From Tardibacter sp963781025 (GTDB lineage Bacteria > Pseudomonadota > Alphaproteobacteria > Sphingomonadales > Sphingomonadaceae), in NCBI GenBank assembly GCA_963781025.1, contig CAWADU010000003.1, positions 1,302,001-1,366,000 on the forward strand: a stretch of 64,000 nucleotides of DNA, written 5' to 3'. The notes under the pieces are model-generated. The model made no database searches. It saw only the letters and a list, made by a program, of their open reading frames with translations, and was not told the origin of the DNA. Shown here in pieces: positions 17,731 through 28,580 of the stretch. The position numbers and the translations under genes are program-made. Positions within the stretch are counted from its first letter, which is position 1, and each line of letters opens with the position of its first letter.

Positions 17731-18069
17731 GGGGCCCTCCACCTGAACTCACACGGAATCCCCCACGTGCAGCAACCAAAGCATGCACCATGCCATTCCG
17801 TTAACCAATTGATCCCAATCATGGGAATCCGTAACATACATGAAATGATGTAAATAATTCCGACGGTTTTTAGCGCATTTTATGTTAATTATTATGCGTA
17901 TTTCATAGTTAAATTATATAATTGCATTTCCATTTCCACATTGCCCTTTGAGACGAAGAAAGACTCCTCCTGAATTTTCCTCGAGATATAATCAGGCCGC
18001 GCTCAAATCTGATTAAATATTTTGTTTCTCTTGCCTTTTTATAGGCATAGCGCTGCCCGTTATTCTTGG
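17731..18069. other. AT-rich intergenic stretch
   Basis: No convincing gene. The part from about 17830 to 18050 is markedly AT-richer than its surroundings, with runs such as TTAATTATTATGCG. It separates the sorting-tail gene, whose promoter it should contain, from a decayed topoisomerase remnant, and may be a scar of an old insertion. Confidence 0.5.
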
Positions 18070-18276
18070 CACAAGAGAGGATGGCCGGATGCGTATAGGT
18101 TTCCGGGCCACGGCCGGCGTGTTGCCAAGCGCCTCGGCAACCGGAGAGGGGCGGTTGCGCCATAGCTGCCGTTGGTGCGGGTACGGCATCGGGTGAACTT
18201 GTCGTCCTGCTGCGCGCGGAAAGCCGGGTGATAGCGGTACTGCTTGCGCCCCTTCTCGGCCAGCCGTTCGGATAGC
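18070..18276 (-). pseudogene. Decayed remnant of DNA topoisomerase IB
   Basis: Reading the minus strand directly after the cysQ stop gives KGRKQYRYHPAFRA, then DDKF, the signature of the N-terminal DNA-binding part of poxvirus-type bacterial topoisomerase IB. About 90 bases further, in other frames, come VAEALGNTPAVARK and TYTHPAIL, the conserved C-terminal end of the same enzyme. The whole catalytic core between them is missing and the frames disagree, so this is an internally deleted, frameshifted relic. No part is likely to be functional. Confidence 0.55.
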
Positions 18277-18281
18277 CCGGC

Positions 18282-19010
18282 TCAGTCCTTGAGCGCGTCG
18301 AACACCCTGCCCGCGTCTTCCTTCCGGCATATCAGCAGGTCGGGCAGATAGGGGTTCTCGCGATTATAGACCAGCGGGCTGCCGTCGATGCGCGACACAT
18401 GGAAACCCGCGGCCCGCGCAACCGCGACGGGGGCGCAGCTATCCCATTCATATTGGCCGCCGGAGTGCAGGTAGATGTCGGCTTCGCCACGCACCACGGC
18501 CATCGCCTTCGCGCCCGCCGATCCCATCGGGACCAGTTCGGCGTCCAGCTTCCCGGCAACCGACACCGCCTCGGCGGCCGGGCGCGTGCGGCTGACCAGC
18601 ATGCGAAGCTTTCCGTTGGCGGCCGCGACCGGCGGCGGCGGCGGCGTGGTGGACAGCGTCAGCGGAATGCCCGGCAGCGCGACCGCGCCGATCTCCGCCC
18701 GGCCGTCGATGCTGAGCGCGACATGGACCGCCCAGTCGGTGCGTTCCTCACCGAACTCGCGCGTACCGTCCAGCGGATCGACGATCCACACGCGGCTGGC
18801 ATGGAGCCGCGCCGGATCGGCGACTTCTTCTTCCGACAGCACCGCGTCATCGGGGCGCTGCTCCTTCAGCGCTTCCATGATGAATGCATTGGCGACCCTG
18901 TCGCCCGCCTCGCCCAGCGCCTTGCCGCTGAACAGCCCCGACTTCTGGAGCGTGATCAGCAACTTTCCCGCCGTGTCGGCGATATGCCGGGCCAGTTCCG
19001 CATCTGTCAT
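18282..19010 (-). CDS. cysQ: 3'(2'),5'-bisphosphate nucleotidase CysQ
   Basis: Inositol-monophosphatase-fold enzyme that dephosphorylates PAP/PAPS, the by-products of sulfate assimilation. The 242-residue protein has the metal-binding LSEE at residues 58-61, the family motif DPLDGT at 78-83 and the second aspartate motif YEWDSCAP near 185. It overlaps the end of cysNC by four bases, so it is the last gene of the cysD-cysNC-cysQ operon. The length is normal. Confidence 0.93.
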   Translation of the reverse strand: MTDAELARHIADTAGKLLITLQKSGLFSGKALGEAGDRVANAFIMEALKEQRPDDAVLSEEEVADPARLHASRVWIVDPLDGTREFGEERTDWAVHVALSIDGRAEIGAVALPGIPLTLSTTPPPPPVAAANGKLRMLVSRTRPAAEAVSVAGKLDAELVPMGSAGAKAMAVVRGEADIYLHSGGQYEWDSCAPVAVARAAGFHVSRIDGSPLVYNRENPYLPDLLICRKEDAGRVFDALKD

Positions 19011-20926
19011 CCAAGCAGCCTTTCCACGATCAGTTCGGCAGCCTGCTCGGCCGTCATCCTGGTTGTATCGACGTGGATTTCGGGGTGCTCCGGTGCTTCA
19101 TAGGGGCTGTCGATGCCGGTGAAGTTTTTAAGCTCACCTGACCGCGCTTTCTTGTACAGGCCCTTGACGTCGCGCTTCTCCGCTTCGGCCAGCGGCGTGT
19201 CGATGTGCACCTCGACGAAGTCGCCTTCCGGCAGCATCCGCCGCACCATGTCGCGCTCCGAGCGGAACGGGCTGATGAAGGCGGTGAGCACGACCAGCCC
19301 CGCATCGGTCATCAGTTTCGCCACCTCGCCGACGCGCCGGATGTTTTCCACCCGGTCGGCATCGGTAAAGCCCAGGTCCTTGTTGAGGCCGTGGCGAACG
19401 TTGTCGCCGTCGAGCAGGAAGCTGTGCCTGCCCAGCGCGAACAGCTTTTTCTCGACCAGATTGGCGATGGTCGATTTGCCCGCGCCCGAAAGGCCGGTGA
19501 ACCAAAGCAGCTTGGCCTTCTGCCCTTTTTGTCCGGCGTGCGCCTCGCGGGTGATATCCATTGCCTGCCAGTGGATGTTGTGCGAGCGGCGCAGCGCGAA
19601 ATGGATCATGCCCGCGCCCACCGTGGCGTTGGTCATCCGGTCGATGAGGATGAACCCGCCCAGGTCGTGGTTGTCCGCATAGGGCGCGAACGCCACCGCC
19701 CGGTCCAGCGCGATGTTGCACACGCCGATCGCGTTCAGGTCCAGCGTCTTGCCCGCGACATGCTCCATGGTATTGACGTTGACCTGGTATTTTTCCTCGG
19801 TCACCGTCGCCGATACCGTGGTCGCCCCGGTCTTCAGCCAATATGGCCGGCCGGGAAGCATGGCTTCGTCCGCCATCCACACGATCGTTGCCTCGAACTG
19901 GTCGGCGACTTCCAGCGGGCTGTCCGCCATGGTGATCACGTCGCCGCGCGAACAGTCGATTTCGTCGGCAAGGCAGATCGTGACCGATTGCCCGGCCGCC
20001 GCCTTGTCGAGATTGCCGTCCAGCGTCACGATGCGCGTCACGGTCGATGTCTTGCCCGACGGCAGCACCCGCACCGCATCGCCCGGGCGGATGGTGCCGC
20101 TGTTGATGAAACCGGCAAAACCGCGGAAATCGAGGTTCGGCCGGTTGACCCACTGCACCGCCATGCGGAACTGTGCGTTCGCCAGATATTCCTCGTCGAG
20201 CGGCACCGTCTCCAGATGCTCGATCAGCGGCGAGCCTTTGTACCATGGGGTATTGGGCGAGCTGGCGGTGATGTTGTCGCCCTTGAAGCCGGAAATCGGC
20301 ATGGCGACAAAACCGTCGATGCCGATGCTTTCCGCAAAGGCCGCGTAATCCGAGACGATCTCGTTGAACCGGTCCTCGCTGTAATCGACCAGGTCCATCT
20401 TGTTCACCGCCAGCACGATGTTCCGGATGCCGATCAGATGCGCCAGATAGCTGTGCCGCCGCGTCTGGGTCAGCACGCCCTTGCGCGCATCGATCAAAAT
20501 CACGGCAAGGTCGGCGGTCGATGCGCCCGTCACCATGTTGCGGGTGTATTGCTCGTGCCCCGGCGTATCCGCGACGATGAACTTGCGCTTGTCGGTCGCG
20601 AAGAAGCGATAGGCGACGTCGATCGTGATCCCCTGCTCGCGCTCGGCTGCAAGTCCGTCGACCAGCAGCGCGAAGTCGATCTCCTGCCCCTGCGTGCCGA
20701 CCTTCTTCGAATCCGCCTCCAGCGCCGCGAGCTGATCCTCGAAGATCATCTTGGAATCATAGAGCAGCCGCCCGATCAGCGTCGATTTGCCGTCGTCGAC
20801 CGACCCGCAGGTGATGAAGCGCAGCAGCGACTTGTGCTGGTGCTGCTCCAGATAGGCGTCGATGTCCTCGGCGATCAGTGCGTCGGCCTTGTAGGAGGAC
20901 TCTTTGGAAAGGGCAGTGGTGGTCAT
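19007..20926 (-). CDS. cysNC: Bifunctional sulfate adenylyltransferase subunit 1 / APS kinase CysNC
   Basis: A fusion that makes PAPS from sulfate: the N-terminal EF-Tu-like GTPase drives CysD-catalysed APS formation, and the C-terminal kinase phosphorylates APS. From ATG 20926 it has 639 residues. GSVDDGKST at 41-49 is the GTPase P-loop, followed by DTPGHEQYTRNM and NKMDLV; the kinase P-loop GLSGAGKST lies at about 477-485, with DGDNVRHGLN after it. An upstream GTG at 20950 is in frame but lies in a palindromic element. Unusually, 169 bases of palindrome separate it from cysD. Confidence 0.95.
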   Translation of the reverse strand: MTTTALSKESSYKADALIAEDIDAYLEQHQHKSLLRFITCGSVDDGKSTLIGRLLYDSKMIFEDQLAALEADSKKVGTQGQEIDFALLVDGLAAEREQGITIDVAYRFFATDKRKFIVADTPGHEQYTRNMVTGASTADLAVILIDARKGVLTQTRRHSYLAHLIGIRNIVLAVNKMDLVDYSEDRFNEIVSDYAAFAESIGIDGFVAMPISGFKGDNITASSPNTPWYKGSPLIEHLETVPLDEEYLANAQFRMAVQWVNRPNLDFRGFAGFINSGTIRPGDAVRVLPSGKTSTVTRIVTLDGNLDKAAAGQSVTICLADEIDCSRGDVITMADSPLEVADQFEATIVWMADEAMLPGRPYWLKTGATTVSATVTEEKYQVNVNTMEHVAGKTLDLNAIGVCNIALDRAVAFAPYADNHDLGGFILIDRMTNATVGAGMIHFALRRSHNIHWQAMDITREAHAGQKGQKAKLLWFTGLSGAGKSTIANLVEKKLFALGRHSFLLDGDNVRHGLNKDLGFTDADRVENIRRVGEVAKLMTDAGLVVLTAFISPFRSERDMVRRMLPEGDFVEVHIDTPLAEAEKRDVKGLYKKARSGELKNFTGIDSPYEAPEHPEIHVDTTRMTAEQAAELIVERLLG

Positions 20927-20952
20927 GTCTGTCACCGGCTTTCTTGCCACGC

Positions 20953-21096
20953 ATGGGCCGTCCAGGAATTCGGCAGGCCGTGACGCATGGAGTGGCTTTC
21001 GAGAACCGGAGCGCAGCGTACATTACGGTACGCGAGCACCGGCAGCGGAGAAAGCCACCCCAGGCGGCCGGCATGGCGGATTCCTGGACGGCCCAT
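20953..21096. repeat. 144-bp palindromic element between cysD and cysNC
   Basis: The ends form a perfect 17-bp inverted repeat (20953-20969 against 21080-21096). Inside are nested arms: GTGGCTTTC at 20992-21000 pairs with GAAAGCCAC at 21050-21058, and GCGTAC at 21016-21021 with GTACGC at 21028-21033. The element can fold as one long hairpin; its end overlaps the first base of the cysD stop. It has the form of a dispersed palindromic repeat or miniature element and contains no gene. On the cys mRNA it could affect stability or the CysD/CysN ratio. Confidence 0.8.
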
Positions 21097-21992
21097 CAGA
21101 AATATCCCTCCTGCTTCTTCTTCTCCATCGACGCCGCCTGATCATGGTCGATCGCGCGGCCCTGCCGCTCGGACGTCGTCGTCAGCAGCATTTCCTGGAT
21201 GACCTCGGGCAGTGTCTTCGCCTCGCTCTCGACCGCGCCTGTCAGCGGATAGCAGCCCAGCGTGCGGAACCGTATCGACCGCTCGACCGGCACTTCGCCC
21301 GGCTTCAACGGGAAGCGGTCGTCATCGACCATCAGGATCAGTCCGTCGCGCTCCACGGTCGGCCGCTTCGCCGAGAAGTAAAGCGGCACGATCGGGATGT
21401 TGTTCAGGTGGATGTACTGCCAGATGTCGAGTTCGGTCCAGTTGGAGATCGGGAACACCCGCACGCTCTCGCCCTTGGCCTTCTTCGCGTTGTAGAGCTT
21501 CCACAGCTCGGGCCGCTGGTTCTTGGGGTCCCAGCGATGGTTGGCGGAGCGGAACGAGAAGATGCGCTCCTTCGCGCGGCTTTTTTCCTCGTCGCGCCGC
21601 GCGCCGCCGAACGCCGCGTCGAACCCGTATTTGTCGAGCGCCTGCTTCAGTCCTTCGGTCTTCCACATGTCGGTATGAAGCGAGCCGTGATCGAACGGGT
21701 TGATCCCTTGTTCCATCGCTTCCGGGTTATGGTAGACGAGCAGGTCCATGCCGCTTTCCTCGGCCATCCGGTCGCGCAGCTCGTACATCGCCTTGAACTT
21801 CCACGTCGTGTCGACGTGCAATAGCGGGAACGGCGGCGGCGAGGGGTAAAACGCCTTGCGCGCCAGATGCAGCATCACCGCCGAATCCTTGCCCACCGAA
21901 TAGAGCATCACCGGATTTGAGGTCTCTGCCACAACCTCCCGGAAAATATGGATGCTCTCCGCCTCAAGCCTTTCAAGATGGGTCAGGGTCAC
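21096..21992 (-). CDS. cysD: Sulfate adenylyltransferase subunit 2 CysD
   Basis: Catalytic subunit of ATP sulfurylase, forming APS from ATP and sulfate with CysN. From GTG 21992 it has 298 residues, the usual length, starting TLTHLERLEAESIHI as CysD proteins do. It has the PP-loop-like YSVGKDSAVMLHLARKAF, GGARRDEEKSRAKERIFS and the C-terminal TTTSERQGRAIDHD. The frame is open far upstream (to 22244), but that extension does not look like CysD. First gene of the operon. Confidence 0.94.
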   Translation of the reverse strand: MTLTHLERLEAESIHIFREVVAETSNPVMLYSVGKDSAVMLHLARKAFYPSPPPFPLLHVDTTWKFKAMYELRDRMAEESGMDLLVYHNPEAMEQGINPFDHGSLHTDMWKTEGLKQALDKYGFDAAFGGARRDEEKSRAKERIFSFRSANHRWDPKNQRPELWKLYNAKKAKGESVRVFPISNWTELDIWQYIHLNNIPIVPLYFSAKRPTVERDGLILMVDDDRFPLKPGEVPVERSIRFRTLGCYPLTGAVESEAKTLPEVIQEMLLTTTSERQGRAIDHDQAASMEKKKQEGYF

Positions 21993-22128
21993 AGTTTTTT
22001 GTTCCGCCAATTCGTTAATGATCGGGGAATTGCCGAAGCGCTCCGTATATTCCAGAATGTTTTTCTTTAGGTCATGAAACCGGCCACGTCCCGCACGAAT
22101 AGATTCCCTTTGGCTTGGCCTCCTTACG

Positions 22129-22141
22129 GGCCGATTCGGCC
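22129..22141. promoter_or_regulatory. Small palindrome upstream of the cys operon
   Basis: GGCCGA-T-TCGGCC is a perfect 13-base palindrome, 137 bases before the cysD start in the region where its promoter must lie (21993-22271 holds no gene). A regulator binding site is possible, but the match is short and I do not recognise the regulator. Confidence 0.25.
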
Positions 22142-22271
22142 GAATATAGACGATAACTGGTACTCTAGCGAACTTTAATTTGGAAAGGCGCGCGGCGTGT
22201 GGCGCGTCGCCCATGGGACGATCCGCGCGCGCTCTGGTGGTCAATGCGAAGCGCTTTGCCAGGAACGGCTG

Positions 22272-22382
22272 CTATCCCGGTCGTGTCGGGTTGAAAGCTC
22301 GATATCGTCGCGGGCTGCGGGTTTCATCATATTCGCGAGCGGCATCGTAATTACCTTCACCCTGGACCTTGTCCTTGCCCAT
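22272..22382 (-). CDS. Small hypothetical protein, possibly truncated
   Basis: A 36-residue ORF starting at an ATG with a good GGAG site seven bases upstream. The first 20 residues (MGKDKVQGEGNYDAAREYDE) resemble the start of a widespread small soluble proteobacterial protein of roughly 50-80 residues; the tail (SPRRYRAFNPTRPG) does not. It may be a truncated copy whose end was replaced. It lies between the cys operon and uvrA. Confidence 0.45.
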   Translation of the reverse strand: MGKDKVQGEGNYDAAREYDETRSPRRYRAFNPTRPG

Positions 22383-22515
22383 GATCCATCTCCGATGACT
22401 GAACCCCCTCTCGTGGATCATAACGTCCTCTGGTCGCCATCGGTTGCGCAGCCCACTTGCCTGACGCGACGCCCTGCCCCATTTTCCGTCCGGCGCTCGC
22501 GCTCTTGCCCCACGC

Positions 22516-22530
22516 GAACAAATCTGGAAC
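22516..22530 (+). promoter_or_regulatory. LexA (SOS) box upstream of uvrA
   Basis: GAAC-AAATCTG-GAAC fits the alphaproteobacterial LexA site, a direct repeat GAAC-N7-GAAC (GTTC-N7-GTTC on the other strand). It ends 10 bases before the uvrA ATG, where a bound repressor would block transcription or initiation. It implies SOS induction of uvrA. Confidence 0.75.
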
Positions 22531-22540
22531 AAATCGCCTC

Positions 22541-25456
<2,916 letters not shown>

Positions 25457-25526
25457 TAGAAGTCGCACATGTGAATTGCCCATCTGATCGAGCTATGATA
25501 ATGCGCCCGCCCGAAGAGGAGGAGAA

Positions 25527-26069
25527 TTGAAGGTGACTGGCTATGACGAAGCCCAAGCATCTCGTCTCACAAAGCGCCAAATAGGCTCATTCGCGGAAGC
25601 CATAGCAAAACGTTTAGATTTTGAACCCGGCGACAATATCCACTCATTGGTTACCCGGCTGGGTGGCTCAGTGGACGTGGAAGACACTCTTCTCAGTGAT
25701 CCAGAACGCTCTGGAAGTTTGTATGTGCACGGCAAAAACAATTTCAAAGTAATCGTTCCCGCTCACACTAGCCCACGCCGGGATCGTTTTACTATTGCTC
25801 ACGAGCTTGGTCATTTTTTTGTGCACTACATGTGGCGGCGTCAAAAAGACCAATCCATTTCTGAGCAGTTTATGGCCCTACGAAAAGGCACCGAACGTGT
25901 CGAATGGGAAGCAAATTGGTTTGCTGCAGCATTTCTTATGCCTGAAAATACATTTAAGGAAAAATTTGTAGAGCTTTCCGGAGATTTCGGCAAGATATCT
26001 GAGGGATTTCAAGTATCTATAGCAGCCGCGAAAGTTCGAGCGGAGGATCTTGGGCTAATTGAACGATGA
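25527..26069 (+). CDS. ImmA/IrrE family metallo-endopeptidase
   Basis: A 180-residue zinc peptidase of the ImmA/IrrE (DUF955) family: HELGH at residues 92-96 supplies the zinc histidines and the catalytic Glu, and EANWFAAAFLMPE (E128 onward) supplies the third ligand. The C-terminus (VSIAAAKVRAEDLGLI) is also typical. Family members cleave repressors or antitoxins, such as ImmR in ICEBs1 or DdrO in Deinococcus. No helix-turn-helix domain is fused. TTG 25527 or GTG 25533 follow a strong GGAGGAG site. Base composition is much lower in GC than uvrA. The next gene overlaps its end, so the two form one operon. Confidence 0.9.
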   Translation: MKVTGYDEAQASRLTKRQIGSFAEAIAKRLDFEPGDNIHSLVTRLGGSVDVEDTLLSDPERSGSLYVHGKNNFKVIVPAHTSPRRDRFTIAHELGHFFVHYMWRRQKDQSISEQFMALRKGTERVEWEANWFAAAFLMPENTFKEKFVELSGDFGKISEGFQVSIAAAKVRAEDLGLIER

Positions 26070-27192
26070 TCTTATTAATTGCCCGGATTTTTTAATCCCG
26101 AGGCTGCGCCTATTCCTTAGCGCCGATATCGTTGGGTCGACGGCACTCAAGCAATCACCATTGGGCGCGTTCGCGGACGGAAAATCTGCGGATGGCGCCT
26201 CCTGGTTTACCGTCATCCAAGGATTTTATTTTGAAGCAGTCACAGCTCTTCAAAAGGAGTGGCAGCTTGCTGAAAGCGCCTGCCAGGATCAAAATACGTT
26301 GGGAACGCCTCCCACTCTCTGGAAAACCATTGGAGATGAAATTCTCTTTGTCAAAGAACTTACAGACCATAGACAACTAAATGTTGCGCTTTGCTCTTGG
26401 ATTTCCGCAGTTAGCACCATAAGGACATTTGTCAAAAGAGGGAATCCTCGCCTAGACGTAAAATGTACTGCTTGGCTAGCCGGATTTCCATTTAGGAATC
26501 GAGAAGTAGTTTTAAGTAAATCTGAAGGAACGTATTTTGAAGGTGTTGACGACTATTTTGACGAGAGCGGAAAAATATTAAATAATTACTATAAGGATCC
26601 AAAGGGGTCCAAAATATCTATCGATTATATAGGACCATCGATAGATATCGGATTCCGCCTTTCAGGCTTAGCTTCATCACGTAAATTCATTCTAAGCGTT
26701 GATGCCGCCTATGTTGTTTCCTTAACCAATCCCACTCGCGCCGAAGGCGAGAAGGAATTAGAAGTGTTTTACGACGGTACCGTAACCCTTAAAGGCGTTT
26801 TCGGCGGTCTCAACTATCCCGTATTTTGGTTAGATATGAAGGGAAATGGCTCACTCGACAGCTTTGAAGACAAGCTTACCGGGGCGACGCCATGCAATCG
26901 CGATCATCTGCGTAAATACTGTGAAGCATTTTACAAAGAACACCCCTCATACATTTTTCCACCGTTCATAGTAAGTGGCACGGAACAACAAATTAAAACT
27001 GTTCCGAATTGGTACTGGCCCCAGCATGATCTATTGCGGGCAAATTTTTCTACGCTTGAAAGAAACTCTCCCGAACCAGAGGACTTTTCTCAAGAAATAC
27101 CCGAGAATATAGAAGATCTAGATGAAGATTTTAAAAAGATCATCGCAGATTTGGCCGTGGTTGCGGAAACCGATGAACAGTCGACGGACTAA
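26059..27192 (+). CDS. Class III nucleotide cyclase-like protein
   Basis: A 377-residue soluble protein. Residues 17-205 look like a class III adenylate/guanylate cyclase catalytic domain: ADIVGST (22-28) with metal aspartate D23, WKTIGDE (88-94) with the adenine-type lysine K89 and second metal aspartate D93, and IDYIGPSIDIGFRL (188-201) with D189 and transition-state R200. The usual asparagine before that arginine is aspartate here (D196). The C-terminal 170 residues show no known domain and end acidic. It starts at TTG 26059, the first codon after an in-frame stop, overlapping the ImmA gene by 11 bases. AT-rich codon use marks both genes as acquired. Confidence 0.78.
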   Translation: MNDDLINCPDFLIPRLRLFLSADIVGSTALKQSPLGAFADGKSADGASWFTVIQGFYFEAVTALQKEWQLAESACQDQNTLGTPPTLWKTIGDEILFVKELTDHRQLNVALCSWISAVSTIRTFVKRGNPRLDVKCTAWLAGFPFRNREVVLSKSEGTYFEGVDDYFDESGKILNNYYKDPKGSKISIDYIGPSIDIGFRLSGLASSRKFILSVDAAYVVSLTNPTRAEGEKELEVFYDGTVTLKGVFGGLNYPVFWLDMKGNGSLDSFEDKLTGATPCNRDHLRKYCEAFYKEHPSYIFPPFIVSGTEQQIKTVPNWYWPQHDLLRANFSTLERNSPEPEDFSQEIPENIEDLDEDFKKIIADLAVVAETDEQSTD

Positions 27193-27233
27193 AAGTCTGT
27201 CCTACACCTCCCAACGTCGATTACCCTCATCGG

Positions 27234-27851
27234 ATGACCGAGCCCGCAAATCCCGCCGCCGCTCCCGAAGAGGAGCCAGTCGAAACCTTCGTCCCCGCCT
27301 CCATCCGCGCGCGGCATGACGGCTGGACGCCGGTAAAGCAGCGGCGGTTCGTCGAGGTGCTGGCGGATACCGGCTGTGTCGGGGTTGCGGCAGACGCGGT
27401 GGGGATGAGCCGCATGTCGGCCTATCGGCTGCGCCGCCGCGCGCCCAATTCCATGTTCGCCTATGCCTGGGATGCGGCGCTCAGGCTGGCGCACGCGCAA
27501 TTGCTCGACATCGCGATGGAGCGCGCCATAGAGGGCACGCCCACCACTGTCTATTATCGCGGCGAGGCGGTGGGTGAGCGCGTCCAGCCCGACAATCGCC
27601 TGCTCATGTTCCTGCTGTCGCGCGGGGCCGATTTCGACCGCGTCGGCCGCAATACGGATGAGCTGGTCCAGATCTGGCCCGCGCTGCTCGACGCCATCGA
27701 GCTTGTCGGCCCGCCGCCCTATTCCGATGCCGATCTGAAGCAGATGGCCGATCAGGGCGGCCGCATCGCGCAATCGGTCGCCACCGGCGCGGCCGTTCCG
27801 GAGGCTCACTTCCCCATCGGCCGCTCCGCCCCAAGCTGGGGTTCAATATAA
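27234..27851 (+). CDS. Hypothetical helix-turn-helix protein
   Basis: A 205-residue soluble protein. Residues 30-70 (GWTPVKQRRFVEVLADTG, then VAADAVGMSRMSAYRLRRRA) form a helix-turn-helix like that of small terminase subunits or resolvases; the remainder is helical with a conserved-looking TPTTVYYRGEAVGERVQPDNRLLMFLLSR. Similar proteins are common in sphingomonads without known function. GC content is again high, so the foreign segment has ended before this gene. Confidence 0.72.
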   Translation: MTEPANPAAAPEEEPVETFVPASIRARHDGWTPVKQRRFVEVLADTGCVGVAADAVGMSRMSAYRLRRRAPNSMFAYAWDAALRLAHAQLLDIAMERAIEGTPTTVYYRGEAVGERVQPDNRLLMFLLSRGADFDRVGRNTDELVQIWPALLDAIELVGPPPYSDADLKQMADQGGRIAQSVATGAAVPEAHFPIGRSAPSWGSI

Positions 27852-28080
27852 GGGTTCACCCGGCCGACCCGATCCAGCCCAGGCTAATCAAATAGGGGGT
27901 GAGGCCAAGCCATTAAAATTGCTCAGGAAGATTCGGCGCTCAGGTGTAACCTTTGTAACCTTCCGCCGCTTTGTCCCCGCCCCGCTGCCTGCCCGCCACC
28001 TGGAGCCAGCGGCGGCGGTCGAACCAATCCCGGTGCCGCTCGTTTTTTGGGTAGCAACCGAGAGAGCGAGGAGAATACCC

Positions 28081-28509
28081 ATGACCGTCCGCAGCGCTTC
28101 CGCCCATTATGAAGGCATGGGAAAGGACGGAAAGGGCCACGTCTCCACCCAGTCGGGCGCGCTGGCGGCCGCGCCCTACGGCTTCAAGACGCGGTTCGAG
28201 GACACGCCCGGCACCAACCCGGAAGAGCTGATCGCGGCCGCGCATGCAAGCTGCTTCACCATGGCGCTGTCGTTCGCGCTGGCGAAGGAGGGCTTCACCG
28301 GCGGCACGCTGGAAACCGAGGCGCGGGTGACGCTTGACCAGCACGGCGGCGAATTCAGCATCAGCCGGTCGGACCTTGAAGTCACCGCGCGGGTGCCGGG
28401 CATAAGCGCGGACAAGTTCGCCGAGATCGCCGAAGGGGCGAAGAAGAACTGCCCGGTATCGAAGCTGCTCAACGCCGACATTACGCTGAGGCACAAGCTC
28501 CAGCCGTGA
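28081..28509 (+). CDS. OsmC family peroxiredoxin
   Basis: A 142-residue thiol-dependent hydroperoxide reductase of the OsmC/Ohr family. It starts MTVRSASAHYEGMGKDGKG as OsmC proteins do; the peroxidatic cysteine is in HASCFTMALSFAL and the second in KKNCPVSKLLNA. It protects against organic or fatty-acid hydroperoxides. The frame is open from 27919, but the ATG at 28081 follows a GAGGAG site and matches family N-termini. The gap 27852-28080 holds no gene. Confidence 0.92.
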   Translation: MTVRSASAHYEGMGKDGKGHVSTQSGALAAAPYGFKTRFEDTPGTNPEELIAAAHASCFTMALSFALAKEGFTGGTLETEARVTLDQHGGEFSISRSDLEVTARVPGISADKFAEIAEGAKKNCPVSKLLNADITLRHKLQP

Positions 28510-28580
28510 CCATGGGGCCTCGGCTTCCTATATAGAGGTCAGGAGGTGACGCGCGCGCCTCGCTCTGCTAGCCGACGCCT

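Noticed and set aside
18013..18330. A 105-codon minus-strand frame after cysQ
   Set aside because: It mixes part of the cysQ antisense-like frame with pieces of the decayed topoisomerase gene. The conserved fragments are in different frames, so it is not a gene as read.
19205..20983. A 592-codon plus-strand frame opposite cysNC
   Set aside because: cysNC is unmistakable on the other strand. The plus-strand product has no fold-like features.
21993..22271. A SAM or other riboswitch in the cys operon leader
   Set aside because: Only one short palindrome was seen. No set of helices matching a known riboswitch could be drawn by eye.
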